From Pseudomonas nitroreducens (GTDB taxonomy: Bacteria; Pseudomonadota; Gammaproteobacteria; Pseudomonadales; Pseudomonadaceae), in assembly GCF_014204515.1 (NCBI RefSeq), contig NZ_JACHLI010000006.1:1-64000 (forward strand): DNA of 64,000 nucleotides, read 5' to 3'. Below the pieces are notes generated by a model. The model saw only the letters and a list, made by a program, of their open reading frames with translations, had not been told where the DNA came from and did not search any database. The position numbers and the translations under genes were made by a program. Within the stretch, counting starts at the first letter, position 1; each line of letters starts with the position of its first letter. Below, piece after piece: positions 7,544 to 16,120 of the stretch.

Positions 7544-8478
7544 TGCGTGAATTCCAGAATGTGGCGGTACTGGGCGCCGGCGTGATCGGCGCGAGCTGGT
7601 CGGCGTTGTTCCTCGCCTCCGGGCGCAATGTGGCGGTGTTCGATCCGGCCGAGGGCATGGAGGGCGACGTCCGCGAGTACGTGAAGAATGCCTGGCCCAC
7701 TCTCGTCGAACTGGGTCTGGTGAAGGACGGTGCGCCGGGCGAACTGAGCTTCCATCGCACGGCCACTGAGGCGGTGAAGAACGCCGACTTCATCCAGGAA
7801 AGCGTCCCCGAGCGCATCGCCATCAAGCACGCGCTGTACGCCGAGATCGAGCCGCTGCTCAAGCCCGGCGCCATCGTCGCGTCCTCTGCCTCGGGGCTGC
7901 CGCTGAGCGAGATGCAGGCCGGCTGGCAGGACCCGTCGCGCTTCGTCCTCGGCCATCCGTTCAACCCCCCGCACCTGATCCCGCTGGTGGAAGTCATGGG
8001 CAACCAGCGCACCGCCCAGGACGCGGTCGAGGGAGCGGAGCGCTTCTACGAGCAGGTGGGCAAGGTCACCATCCGCGTCCATCGCGAGGTGCCCGGCCAT
8101 GTCGCCAACCGCCTGCAGGCGGCGCTGTGGCGCGAGGCGATCCACCTGGTGAAGATCGGCGCGGCCAGCGTCGAGGATGTCGACACCGCGGTCTGGGCCG
8201 GCCCCGGCCTGCGCTGGGCGGCCATGGGCCCGACCCTGCTGTTCCACCTGGGCGGCGGCCCCGGCGGGCTGGAGTCGTTCTGCCAGAAATACAGCGAGAG
8301 CTTCCACCGCTGGTGGGACGACCTCGGCGATCCGCGCCTGGACGCCGAGACCGCCGCGCAGCTGGTGCAGGGCGTCGCTGCCGAGTCCGCCGATGGCACC
8401 CAGGCGGAGCTTGCGCAAGCCCGCGACGAGCTGATCACCGCGATGCTCAAGACCACCGCGAACCTGCGGCGCAAGTGA
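7543..8478 (+). CDS. 3-hydroxyacid / L-carnitine dehydrogenase-like (CdhA-like) NAD enzyme
   Basis: 311 aa. It belongs to the 3-hydroxyacyl-CoA dehydrogenase fold: NAD motif LGAGVIGASW at the N-terminus and GHPFNPPHLIPLVEV with the catalytic His, followed by the all-helical C-terminal domain. L-carnitine dehydrogenase (CdhA) and L-gulonate 3-dehydrogenase share this arrangement. It would oxidise a beta-hydroxy acid to the beta-keto acid that BKACE consumes. The ATG overlaps the previous stop (TGATG), GAGG lies eight bp upstream, and so translation is coupled. The protein resembles CdhA as I recall it, but not closely enough to assign carnitine with certainty. Confidence 0.82.
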   Translation: MREFQNVAVLGAGVIGASWSALFLASGRNVAVFDPAEGMEGDVREYVKNAWPTLVELGLVKDGAPGELSFHRTATEAVKNADFIQESVPERIAIKHALYAEIEPLLKPGAIVASSASGLPLSEMQAGWQDPSRFVLGHPFNPPHLIPLVEVMGNQRTAQDAVEGAERFYEQVGKVTIRVHREVPGHVANRLQAALWREAIHLVKIGAASVEDVDTAVWAGPGLRWAAMGPTLLFHLGGGPGGLESFCQKYSESFHRWWDDLGDPRLDAETAAQLVQGVAAESADGTQAELAQARDELITAMLKTTANLRRK

Positions 8479-8484
8479 GCGCAA

Positions 8485-8511
8485 CCCCGGCCAGCGCGGT
8501 GCTGGCCGGGG
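8485..8511 (+). terminator. Strong intra-operon hairpin (attenuator or processing site)
   Basis: A perfect 11-bp GC stem (CCCCGGCCAGC / GCTGGCCGGGG, 5-nt loop) fills the 57-bp gap after the CdhA-like gene. It is followed by CCCTTTGAGG, not by a T-run, so it more likely tunes or stabilises mRNA segments than ends transcription. Confidence 0.5.
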
Positions 8512-8535
8512 CCCTTTGAGGATGTCGAGGTAACC

Positions 8536-9489
8536 ATGTCGGCCGAACGTCTGACCCTGCGGGTTTCGCAGATCACCCCAGCTGCCCGCGACGCCCTGGT
8601 CATCGAGCTGCGCGATCCGGCGGGCGCCGAGCTGCCCGCCTTCAGCCCCGGTGCGCACATCGAGCTGCACCTGCCTGACGGCTTGGTGCGCCAGTATTCC
8701 CTCTGCGGCGATGCCCGGCAGCGCGACTGCTACCGCGTCGGCGTCGGCCTGGCGCCGGCCAGCCGTGGCGGCTCACGGTATATCCACCAGCGGATGCGGG
8801 TGGGCGACCTGCTGCCGGTGACGGCGCCGCGCAATCATTTCCCGCTGTTCGAGGATGCCGCCGAGTTCGTCTTCTTCGCCGGCGGCATCGGCATCACGCC
8901 GATCCTCTCGATGATCCACTGGTGCGAAACCCATCGGCGGCCCTGGCGCCTGTTCTACCTGGTGCGCAACCGCGAGCGCGCCGCATTTCTCGACCAACTG
9001 GCCGGCGTCGGCGAACGCGTGACTCTGCATGCGGACGAAGAGGCCGGCGGCTTGTTCGATCTCCAGGGGGCAATCAGCCGGCTGCCGGCGCGGGCGCACC
9101 TGTACACCTGCGGACCGACGCCGCTGATGCTTGCCGTGGAATCGGCGGCGCAAGGCCTGCCGGCCGAGCAGGTGCATTTCGAATGGTTCACCCCCAGGGA
9201 GATTCCCCGGGCGGGGGCCGACAGCGCCTTCACCGTCAAGCTGGCGCGCAGTGGCAGGAGCCTGGAGGTCCCGGCCGACAGGAGCCTGCTGCAGGTGCTC
9301 GAAGCCCATGGGGTGGCGGTGGAGAACTCCTGCCGCGAAGGCACCTGCGCCTCCTGCGAGACCCGCGTGCTGGCGGGCATTCCCGAGCACCGCGACAGCG
9401 TGCTGAGCGAGGCCGAGAAGCGCCGCAACGACTGCATGATGGTCTGCGTCTCCCGCGCGCAGTCCGCCACCCTGGAACTGGACCTGTGA
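8536..9489 (+). CDS. Oxidoreductase with FNR and C-terminal [2Fe-2S] domains (CntB/GbcB-like)
   Basis: 317 aa. Flavin-binding RQYSL (52-56), the FFAGGIGITP nucleotide segment (113-122), TCGP (191-194), then a plant-type ferredoxin domain with cysteines 266, 271, 274 and 304 (SCREGTCASC). This is the vanillate-demethylase-reductase arrangement that passes NAD(P)H electrons to Rieske oxygenases; CntB and GbcB are built this way. It is the only reductase in the operon and is therefore the likely partner of the Rieske oxygenase six genes upstream. ATG with GAGG nearby. Confidence 0.87.
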   Translation: MSAERLTLRVSQITPAARDALVIELRDPAGAELPAFSPGAHIELHLPDGLVRQYSLCGDARQRDCYRVGVGLAPASRGGSRYIHQRMRVGDLLPVTAPRNHFPLFEDAAEFVFFAGGIGITPILSMIHWCETHRRPWRLFYLVRNRERAAFLDQLAGVGERVTLHADEEAGGLFDLQGAISRLPARAHLYTCGPTPLMLAVESAAQGLPAEQVHFEWFTPREIPRAGADSAFTVKLARSGRSLEVPADRSLLQVLEAHGVAVENSCREGTCASCETRVLAGIPEHRDSVLSEAEKRRNDCMMVCVSRAQSATLELDL

Positions 9490-9499
9490 GCGCGCGCCG

Positions 9500-9961
9500 A
9501 TGCTGACCTATTGCACCCGGGTGCAACCCGACTGGATCGATTACAACCAGCACCTGCGCGATGCCTACTACGGGCTGATCTTCAGCTACGCCACCGACGC
9601 GCTGATGGCGCACATCGGCCTGGACGAAGCCGGCCGCGCCGCCACCGGCCACACGCTGTTCACCCTGCAGGCGCACATCAGCTACCTGGCTCAGGCCAGG
9701 CTCGGCGAGTCGCTGCAGGTGCGCACGCGCTTGCTCGACCGCGACCTCAAGCGCCTGCACATCGAGCACAGCCTCTATCGCGAAGACTCGGACGAGCCGC
9801 TGGCCGTCAGCGAGCAGATGCTGATGAACATCGACTCGCGCATCGCCAGGGCCTGCGTTTTCGCCGAAGTGGTCGACGCGCGGATATCCACGCTGTTCGG
9901 GCAGTACCAGGGTGCGCGGCACTCCGGCTACTGCGGGAGAACCATCGCCATCCGGCGGTGA
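9500..9961 (+). CDS. Hot-dog thioesterase (betainyl-CoA thioesterase CdhB-like)
   Basis: 153 aa. 4-hydroxybenzoyl-CoA thioesterase-type hot-dog protein: VQPDWIDYNQHLRDAYYG contains the Asp/Asn/His cluster of the active site. In carnitine degradation CdhB hydrolyses betainyl-CoA made by CdhC; here it would release the free acid from the acyl-CoA produced by BKACE. It begins 10 bp after the reductase stop. The last about 20 residues are basic. Confidence 0.8.
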   Translation: MLTYCTRVQPDWIDYNQHLRDAYYGLIFSYATDALMAHIGLDEAGRAATGHTLFTLQAHISYLAQARLGESLQVRTRLLDRDLKRLHIEHSLYREDSDEPLAVSEQMLMNIDSRIARACVFAEVVDARISTLFGQYQGARHSGYCGRTIAIRR

Positions 9962-9967
9962 TGCAGG

Positions 9968-9983
9968 GCCCCGTTGCCGGGGC
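9968..9983 (+). terminator. Small hairpin ahead of the substrate-binding protein gene
   Basis: GCCCCG-TTGC-CGGGGC lies in the 79-bp gap between the thioesterase and the periplasmic binding protein. Hairpins at such positions often give the binding-protein mRNA a separate stability; no T-run is seen. Confidence 0.4.
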
Positions 9984-10040
9984 GCGACAAGCCGTGAACA
10001 ACAAGAACCGACAACAACCTCTGCCTTGAGGATTCATCAG

Positions 10041-10982
10041 ATGAAAGCTTCATCGTTCCTGTTCCTGAGCGTGCTGGCCGGCCTTCCCCTGTTCACCCAC
10101 GCCGCGGAGCCCGCGCAGTGCCAGCTGGTGCGCATGTCCGACCCCGGCTGGACCGACATCCAGACCACCACCGCCATTGCCAACACCCTGCTCAAGGGCC
10201 TGGGCTACAAGACCAAGGTGACCCTGCTGGGCGTGCCGCTGACCTACAAGGCACTGGCGGACGGCAAGACCATGGACGTCTTCCTCGGCACCTGGATCCC
10301 GACCATGGAGCCGGACCTGAAACCCTACCGCGACGCCGGCAGGATCGACATCGTCCGCTCCAATCTGCTGCACGCCAAGTACACCCTGGCCGTGCCCGAG
10401 GCGCTGTGGAATCGCGGGCTGAAGGATTTCGCCGATATCGCGAAATTCAAGGACGAACTCAACGGCAAGGTCTACGGCCTGGAGCCGGGCGACGGCGGCA
10501 ACAACGCGGTGCTCAAGGCCATCGAGCAGAACGCCTTCGGCCTCAAGGACGCCGGTTTCAGCGTGGTGGCGTCCAGCGAGTCGGGGATGCTGTCCCAGGT
10601 CGACCGGGCGATCCGACGCAACAACGCAATCCTGTTCCTGGGCTGGGAACCGCACCCGATGAACACCCGCTTCAAGATGAAGTTTCTCACCGGCGGCGAT
10701 GACTTCTTCGGCCCCGACTTCGGCGATGCCACGGTCTACACCAGCACCCGCAAGGGTTACGTGGACAAGTGCCCGAACGTCGGCCAGCTGCTGAAGAACC
10801 TCAGCTTCACCCTGGCCATGGAGAACACCATCATGGGCTCCATCCTCGACGACAAGATGGAGCCGGAAGAGGCCGCCCGCGCCTGGCTCAAGCAGAACCC
10901 GGAAGTGCTCGAACCCTGGCTCAAGGACGTCGCCACCGTCGATGGCAAACCCGGCCTGGAAGCGGTCCGGGGCAGCCTGTAG
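10041..10982 (+). CDS. Periplasmic quaternary-amine-binding protein (ChoX/CaiX-like, OpuAC family)
   Basis: 313 aa with a signal peptide (cleavage after THAA, about residue 22). The aromatic cage that binds trimethylammonium groups in choline-binding ChoX appears to be present: W37 (DPGWTD), W85 (LGTWIP), Y114 (HAKYTL) and W202 (FLGWEP). This is the best direct evidence that the operon handles a quaternary ammonium compound. No permease or ATPase is adjacent; in P. aeruginosa the comparable CaiX works with a remote CbcWV core transporter, and the same is inferred here. The start at 10041 follows TTGAGGATTC. It is the last gene of the operon. Confidence 0.87.
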   Translation: MKASSFLFLSVLAGLPLFTHAAEPAQCQLVRMSDPGWTDIQTTTAIANTLLKGLGYKTKVTLLGVPLTYKALADGKTMDVFLGTWIPTMEPDLKPYRDAGRIDIVRSNLLHAKYTLAVPEALWNRGLKDFADIAKFKDELNGKVYGLEPGDGGNNAVLKAIEQNAFGLKDAGFSVVASSESGMLSQVDRAIRRNNAILFLGWEPHPMNTRFKMKFLTGGDDFFGPDFGDATVYTSTRKGYVDKCPNVGQLLKNLSFTLAMENTIMGSILDDKMEPEEAARAWLKQNPEVLEPWLKDVATVDGKPGLEAVRGSL

Positions 10983-10999
10983 CGCGCCGGCGCACCGGC

Positions 11000-12484
11000 T
11001 CACTTGCCGGTGCGCAGTGCCAGGGCGGCCACGGCGCAGGCCAGCAGCGCCAGGAAGGACAGGTAGAAGGCGTCGCCGTACGCCATCAGGAAGGACTCGT
11101 GGCGGACCTGCACGGCCAGGCGGGCGAGGGTTTCGGCCTGTGCCGGCAGCCACTCGTTCAAGGCGAAGGCATCGCCGCTGTTCGGCAGGCGTTCCTGCAG
11201 GGCAGGGGAGAACAGGGTCAGCTGCTCGCCGATGCGCTCGGAGTGGAAGCGCTCGCGCTGCGAGACGATCTGCGTCAGCGCCGCAGTACCCACCGCGCCG
11301 CCCAGGTTGCGCAGCATGGAGAACAGCGCCGAGGCCGAGCCGGCTTCCTGCTTGGACAGGCCGGACACCGCCAGCACCGACAGCGCCACCATGATGAAAG
11401 GCTGGCCGATACCGCGCACCACGGTGGAGGGAATGATCACGTTGGCGGCGGCATCGGCATCCAGGAATACGCCCAGGTAGCAGCCGGCGGCCATGATCGC
11501 GAAGCCGCTGGCGACCATCAGCTTGGGCGGCAGCCAGCGCATCAGCCGCGGCATCAGCGGCGCCAGGAGCAGCTGCACGAGGCCGTAGGCGATCAGGCTG
11601 ACGCCGATTTCGCGGGCGTTGTAGCCGTGCAGCTGGGACAGGTAGTTGGGCACCAGGAACACCAGGCCGAAGGTCGCCGCGCCGAAGATGAACATCGCCG
11701 CGCTGGCCACGCCGAAGTTGTAGCCGGCCAGCAGGCGCAGGTTGATGAACGAGCGCCGGCCGAACAGCTGGGTGTAGATGAACAGCAGCAGGGCGAGCAC
11801 GCCCGCGACCAGCATCCAGACGATGAACTGCGAGCCGAACCAGTCCTTGCGGCCGCCTTCCTCCAGCACGATCTGGATCGCCCCCAGGCCGACGATCATG
11901 CTGGCGATGCCCAGCCAGTCGCCGTTGCGCAGCTTGTGCAGCTGCGCCGGCTTCGCCTCGATGGCCCAGGCCACGGCGGCGAGCAGCAGCACGCCGGGAA
12001 TCAGCTGCAAATAGAAAATCCAGCGCCAGCTGTAGGCGTCGGTCAGCCAGCCGCCGATGGATGGCCCGGCGGCCTGGGCGACACTGTTGGACAGGCTGAA
12101 CAGCGCCATGCCCATGGCCACCCGCGAGGCCGGCAGCTCGGTGATGATCAGCTGGAACGACAGCGGGATCAGCACGGCCAGGTTGGGGGCGAACGAACAG
12201 GCCACCGAGGCCGCCAGGAAGATGCCCGAGCCGACCAGCATCACCCGGCGCAGCGAGAACACTTCCACCAGCCAGGCGGTCAGCGGGATCATCACGATTT
12301 CCGCCACCAGGTAGGCCGTGGAAATCCATGAGCCTTCCTCGAAGGTGGCGCCCAGCGAGCCTTCGATCTCCGGCAGGGCGGCGCTGGTGACGTGGACGTT
12401 CATGCCGGCCATGAAGCAGCCGAACAGCCCACCGATCACCGCGACCCAGGCCTTCAGCGAGGTCTTTTCCGACTCACCGGCCAT
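11000..12484 (-). CDS. EmrB-like DHA2 family MFS drug exporter (apparent internal deletion)
   Basis: 494 aa inner-membrane MFS protein. Together with the HlyD protein and outer-membrane lipoprotein upstream it forms a tripartite EmrAB-TolC-type efflux system. It ends in a Tyr-Gly-rich final helix typical of DHA2. Compared with E. coli EmrB, about 14 residues are missing after APNL (residue 102, near nucleotide 12178): the TM4 stretch that normally carries the conserved Arg and Gln-Gly (FRVIQG) is absent and the sequence goes straight to VLIPLS. The reading frame is intact. Start ATG at 12484 overlaps the emrA-like stop by 11 bp. Confidence 0.85.
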   Translation of the reverse strand: MAGESEKTSLKAWVAVIGGLFGCFMAGMNVHVTSAALPEIEGSLGATFEEGSWISTAYLVAEIVMIPLTAWLVEVFSLRRVMLVGSGIFLAASVACSFAPNLAVLIPLSFQLIITELPASRVAMGMALFSLSNSVAQAAGPSIGGWLTDAYSWRWIFYLQLIPGVLLLAAVAWAIEAKPAQLHKLRNGDWLGIASMIVGLGAIQIVLEEGGRKDWFGSQFIVWMLVAGVLALLLFIYTQLFGRRSFINLRLLAGYNFGVASAAMFIFGAATFGLVFLVPNYLSQLHGYNAREIGVSLIAYGLVQLLLAPLMPRLMRWLPPKLMVASGFAIMAAGCYLGVFLDADAAANVIIPSTVVRGIGQPFIMVALSVLAVSGLSKQEAGSASALFSMLRNLGGAVGTAALTQIVSQRERFHSERIGEQLTLFSPALQERLPNSGDAFALNEWLPAQAETLARLAVQVRHESFLMAYGDAFYLSFLALLACAVAALALRTGK

Positions 12485-13634
12485 CGCGCTGTGCCTCGCT
12501 GCCTTCGCGGGTGTCCACCTCGGCGAGCACCGACATGCCCGGCAGGATCGGCACCTGCTGGCGCGCGTCGGCGTCGAGGGTGATGCGCACCGGGAAGCGC
12601 TGGACGATCTTGGTGAAGTTGCCGGTGGCGTTGTCCGGCGGCAGCAGGGCGAAGATCGCCCCGGAGCCGGGCGAGAAGCTCTCGACGCGGCCATGCAGGA
12701 CGGCCGAGGGGAAACTGTCCACGCGCACCTCCACCGGCTGGCCGGGGCGCATGCGGCGCAGCTGGGTTTCCTTGAAGTTGGCGACGACGTAGGACTGCTC
12801 CACCGGCACCAGCGCCAGCAGCGGCAGGCCGGGGGTGACGTACTGGCGCTGGCGCACACGGCGCTGGCCGACCACGCCGGCGATGGGCGCGCGGATCAGC
12901 GTGTCTTCCAGGGCGTTCTGCGCCAGGGCGAGGCTGGCGTCCGCCTCGGCGGCGCGGGCCTTCTGCTGCTGCAGGCCGGCGGCGGCCTGTTCACGGCTGG
13001 CCTGCAGCACGCTGAGGCGGGTGCGTTGGCGGCTGGCGGCAGCTTCGGCGCGGCTCAGCGTCGAGCGCGCGCGGGCGAAGTCGGCGGTCACGCTTTCCAG
13101 GCGCTGGCTGCTGGCGGCCTGCTGGGCGACCAGCTCGCGATAACGCTGGAAGTCCAGTTGCGCGCGCTGGCGTTCGGCGCTGGCGGCGTCGATGTCGGCG
13201 CGGGCCTGGTCGATCCGTACCTGCTGTTCCTTGAGTTGCGCATCCAGGGTCAGAAGCGCGGCCTGCTGGGCGGCGACGGCGGAGCGAGACTCGCTCTGCC
13301 GTGCCTGCGCCTGCAGCAGGCGGGCCTGGTAGTCGCGGTCCTGGATGCGCAGCAGCGGGTCGCCGGCGGAAACGGCCTGGTTGTCCTGCACCAGCACCTG
13401 GGCGACGTAGCCGGAGACCTTCGGGCTGATGGTGATCCAGTCGGCGCGTACGTAGGCGTCGTCGGTTTCTTCCAGGTAGCGGCCGACGGTTTGCCAGTGC
13501 AGGCCGTAGCCCAGCGCAGCGACGACCAGCAGGCTGCCGCCAAGCCACAGCCGGCGGCGCTGGCGCTGTTTCTTCTGCTGCTGCAGCGCCTGTTCGGCGG
13601 ATTCGGTGTGTGTTTCGTCGACGGCAATGTTCAT
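12474..13634 (-). CDS. EmrA-like HlyD family membrane fusion protein
   Basis: 386 aa. One N-terminal membrane anchor (about residues 29-46), a lipoyl-type half-motif (ITISPKVSGYVAQVLVQDNQ), a long coiled coil (about 100-230, Gln/Ala/Arg-rich), the second lipoyl half (LIRAPIAGVVGQRRV) and a beta-barrel with DNATGNFTKIVQRFPV, a hallmark of the EmrA subgroup. It bridges the inner-membrane pump to the outer-membrane channel in the periplasm. Start overlaps the previous stop by ATGA, end overlaps the pump gene. Confidence 0.9.
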   Translation of the reverse strand: MNIAVDETHTESAEQALQQQKKQRQRRRLWLGGSLLVVAALGYGLHWQTVGRYLEETDDAYVRADWITISPKVSGYVAQVLVQDNQAVSAGDPLLRIQDRDYQARLLQAQARQSESRSAVAAQQAALLTLDAQLKEQQVRIDQARADIDAASAERQRAQLDFQRYRELVAQQAASSQRLESVTADFARARSTLSRAEAAASRQRTRLSVLQASREQAAAGLQQQKARAAEADASLALAQNALEDTLIRAPIAGVVGQRRVRQRQYVTPGLPLLALVPVEQSYVVANFKETQLRRMRPGQPVEVRVDSFPSAVLHGRVESFSPGSGAIFALLPPDNATGNFTKIVQRFPVRITLDADARQQVPILPGMSVLAEVDTREGSEAQRDGR

Positions 13635-15118
13635 CGCGCAGGTCCGGTGGCAGAGGTTGAGTGGTTGGCAAGCTGGTTGGCTGGCGCGTCCTGCCAGCCG
13701 CCGCCGAGGGCGTGGAAGAGGTCGATCTGCCGCTCGACCAGCAGCCGGTCGGCTTCGGCCTTGTCGGCTTCGAGGCGGACCATGGCGCGCTCGCTGTCGA
13801 GCACGTCGAGGAAGTCCAGGGCGCCGGCCTGGTAGTTGAGCTGTGCCAGGCGGAAGGCGTTGCGGCTGCTGTCCAGCGCGTTACCCAGCGCTTCGCGGTG
13901 TCCGGCCTCGCCGTGGTAGCGGGCCAGGCTCTGGCGAACCTCCTTGAGTGCCACCAGCGCTTGCTGCTGGAAGCGCGCGAGCTGCTGGCGCTCGTGGGCC
14001 TGGGCGCCGTCGAGGCGGGCGCGGCTGGTCAGCAGGTTGGGGAAGCTCCAGCTGATCAGCGGGCCGATGGCGTAGGTGATCGCCTCGTGCTGGCCTAGGT
14101 CGTGCAGGTGTTCGGCGGAGGAGCTGATCGACGCGCCGAAGGACACGCTCGGATAGAAATCCGCCTGGCGCACGCCGACTTCGTGGCCGGCGGCGACCAG
14201 CTCGCGTTCTGCCTGGCGGATATCCGGGCGCCGTTGCAGCAGCGCCCAGCCATCGCCCACCGGCAGTGCCTGGCGCAGCTGCGGGACGTTGCGGCAATCG
14301 CGGACCGCCGCCGGCAAGTGCCCCGGCTCGCTGCCGGTCAGCACGCCCAGCTCCTCCAGGGCTGCCTGGTGCTCGGCCTGCAGGCGTGGGAGCAGGGCAC
14401 GGGTTTCCTCCAGCAGGCTGCGCACGCGGTCCACTTCCAGCTCGGTGACCAGCCCGGCGCGGCGCTGGCGGCGGGTCAGGTCGAGGCTGCGCTCCACGGC
14501 CTGCAGCGAATGCTGCTGGATGTCGGCCCGCGCGGCATAGGCACAGGCATTGGCATAAGCGCGGGCGGTGCCGGCGGCGACTTCGACGCGCAACTGGTCA
14601 TGGGCGGCCTGCGCGGCCTCGGCGTTGGCCTGGGCGGAAAGGATCGACTGGCGCACCCGGCCCCAGAGATCGAACTGGTAGTCCAGGGCGAAGCCCGGTA
14701 CCTGGTTCCACTGCGAGCCGGCGCGCCCGCCAGTGGCCTTGGCTTCGGTCTGGTCATCGCTGGTACGGCCGTAGAAGGTCTGCCAGCTCGCCGTGGTACT
14801 CGGCCAGCGCTGCGCCCGCGTCTGGCCCAGCAGCGCCAGCAGTTCGTCGATGTGGGCGAGGGACGCCTGCAAGTCCTGGTTGTGTTGCAGGGCCTGGGTG
14901 ACCAGTTGGTCGAGATGCGGCTCCTGGTACAGGCGCCACCAGTTGGTGGGCGGCTCCTGCGCGACGGTGTCGCCGGCAAGGGCCTGCCAGTTGCCGCCGG
15001 AAGCGAGGTCAGGGGAGGGCGACACGTGCTCGCTGACGGCTGAGCAGCCGCCGAGCAGCAGGCCGGCGCTGGCCAGTGCGAACACCAGGTGTCGCGGGTG
15101 GGAAAGGGTCTTGGGCAT
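13631..15118 (-). CDS. Outer-membrane efflux lipoprotein (NodT/OprM family)
   Basis: 495 aa. Signal peptide with lipobox LLGGC (acylated Cys25). Two repeats of the outer membrane efflux domain follow; typical segments are NWWRLYQEPHLDQLV near residue 60 and RPDIRQAERELVAAGHEVGVRQADFYP (in part) around 310. It forms the trimeric exit duct of the EmrAB-type pump. It is the first gene of the three-gene minus-strand operon; the ATG is at 15116-15118. Confidence 0.9.
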   Translation of the reverse strand: MPKTLSHPRHLVFALASAGLLLGGCSAVSEHVSPSPDLASGGNWQALAGDTVAQEPPTNWWRLYQEPHLDQLVTQALQHNQDLQASLAHIDELLALLGQTRAQRWPSTTASWQTFYGRTSDDQTEAKATGGRAGSQWNQVPGFALDYQFDLWGRVRQSILSAQANAEAAQAAHDQLRVEVAAGTARAYANACAYAARADIQQHSLQAVERSLDLTRRQRRAGLVTELEVDRVRSLLEETRALLPRLQAEHQAALEELGVLTGSEPGHLPAAVRDCRNVPQLRQALPVGDGWALLQRRPDIRQAERELVAAGHEVGVRQADFYPSVSFGASISSSAEHLHDLGQHEAITYAIGPLISWSFPNLLTSRARLDGAQAHERQQLARFQQQALVALKEVRQSLARYHGEAGHREALGNALDSSRNAFRLAQLNYQAGALDFLDVLDSERAMVRLEADKAEADRLLVERQIDLFHALGGGWQDAPANQLANHSTSATGPAR

Positions 15119-15234
15119 GCTGAGGAGTCGTTCAGTTTCGGACTCCTGCAGGGTAGGGATTCAGCCCCTGGCGGCGCTCTCGCGATCCCGACAAGGATCG
15201 GCGCGAAAGTGACAACCGTGGAGGCGCGGCGCTT

Positions 15235-15981
15235 TCAGCCGCGTACGGCCTGGTAGTGGCTGGGCGACTGGCCGAGGATGCGCTTGAAGGTCTGCGAGAA
15301 GGCGCTCGGGCTCTGGTAGCCGTGCTCCAGGGCGACCTCCAGAACGGAGGCGCCGGCAATCAGCCGTTGCAGGCTGAGGACCATGCGCACGCGGCTGCGC
15401 CAGTCGCCGAAGTTCATCCCCAGTTCGCGCTGGAACAGGCGGGCGAGGGTGCGGCTGCTCATGTTCAGGCGCTGCGCCCAGTCCTCCAGGCCGCTCTCAT
15501 CCGCTGGCGCGGCGATCACCGCGTTGCACAGGCGCAGCAGGCGCGGGTCCAGCGGCATGGCAAGGTGGATGGCGACGGTCTGCGCGGCGTCCATCTCCAC
15601 CAGCAGCAGTTCGTGCAGGCAACGGCGCCGCTGCGGGTGGCCCTCGCCGGATTGCAGGGCACTGGCGGCCACCAGCAGCTCGCGCAGCAGCGGGGTCACC
15701 TCGATCAGCTGGCACTGCTCGCCGCCCCACGGCCAGGTGGAGGCCGGCATGAACAGCGTGCGCATGCGCACGTTGCCGAACATGCGGATCTGGTGCCCGG
15801 TGCTGGGCGGCACCCACAGTGCATGGCCGGGCGGCACCACCCAGTTCTTCTGCGCTGCGCCCACCAGCATCACGCCCGACAGGGCGTGGATCAGCTGCGC
15901 CTGCGTGTGGCAGTGGGGGAGGATTTCCTCGCCGTCGTGGTGATCGAAAGCCAGGGCTTCCAGGGACATGGCGCAGGTCAT
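15235..15981 (-). CDS. AraC family regulator with N-terminal cupin
   Basis: 248 aa. Residues about 15-100 are a cupin sensor (HCHTQAQLIHALSG, WVPPSTGHQIRM); residues about 150-245 are the AraC DNA-binding domain ending in QSPSAFSQTFKRILGQSPSHY. It lies 116 bp upstream of the efflux operon on the same strand and most likely controls it. Two ATGs are possible (15981 and 15969); the longer form is given, with no clear ribosome site for either. Confidence 0.85.
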   Translation of the reverse strand: MTCAMSLEALAFDHHDGEEILPHCHTQAQLIHALSGVMLVGAAQKNWVVPPGHALWVPPSTGHQIRMFGNVRMRTLFMPASTWPWGGEQCQLIEVTPLLRELLVAASALQSGEGHPQRRRCLHELLLVEMDAAQTVAIHLAMPLDPRLLRLCNAVIAAPADESGLEDWAQRLNMSSRTLARLFQRELGMNFGDWRSRVRMVLSLQRLIAGASVLEVALEHGYQSPSAFSQTFKRILGQSPSHYQAVRG

Positions 15982-16015
15982 GGGCGGATTTCTGTCGGTA
16001 GTTGAGGTGAATAAG

Positions 16016-16120
16016 GCAAGTCTACTGGGGTTTATGTTGTATTTCTTTGCTGTATTGGTTTTGTTCTGGCAATTAAAATAATAATTTTTCGTGGTTATTG
16101 GTGTTTTTCTCTTCCTGCTC
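16016..16120. other. AT-rich promoter island between divergent genes
   Basis: The divergent gap between the AraC regulator and the DUF599 gene holds a stretch far lower in GC than anything around it, with long T-runs and an ATTAAAATAATAATTTTTC core near 16072-16090. Two outward promoters probably lie here. No gene is present. Confidence 0.5.

Noticed and set aside
10050..12329. Long open frame on the minus strand antisense to the binding-protein gene and through the efflux pump
   Set aside because: High-GC shadow frame: its translation is Arg/Ala/Gly-rich without any family motif and it opposes two well-supported genes.
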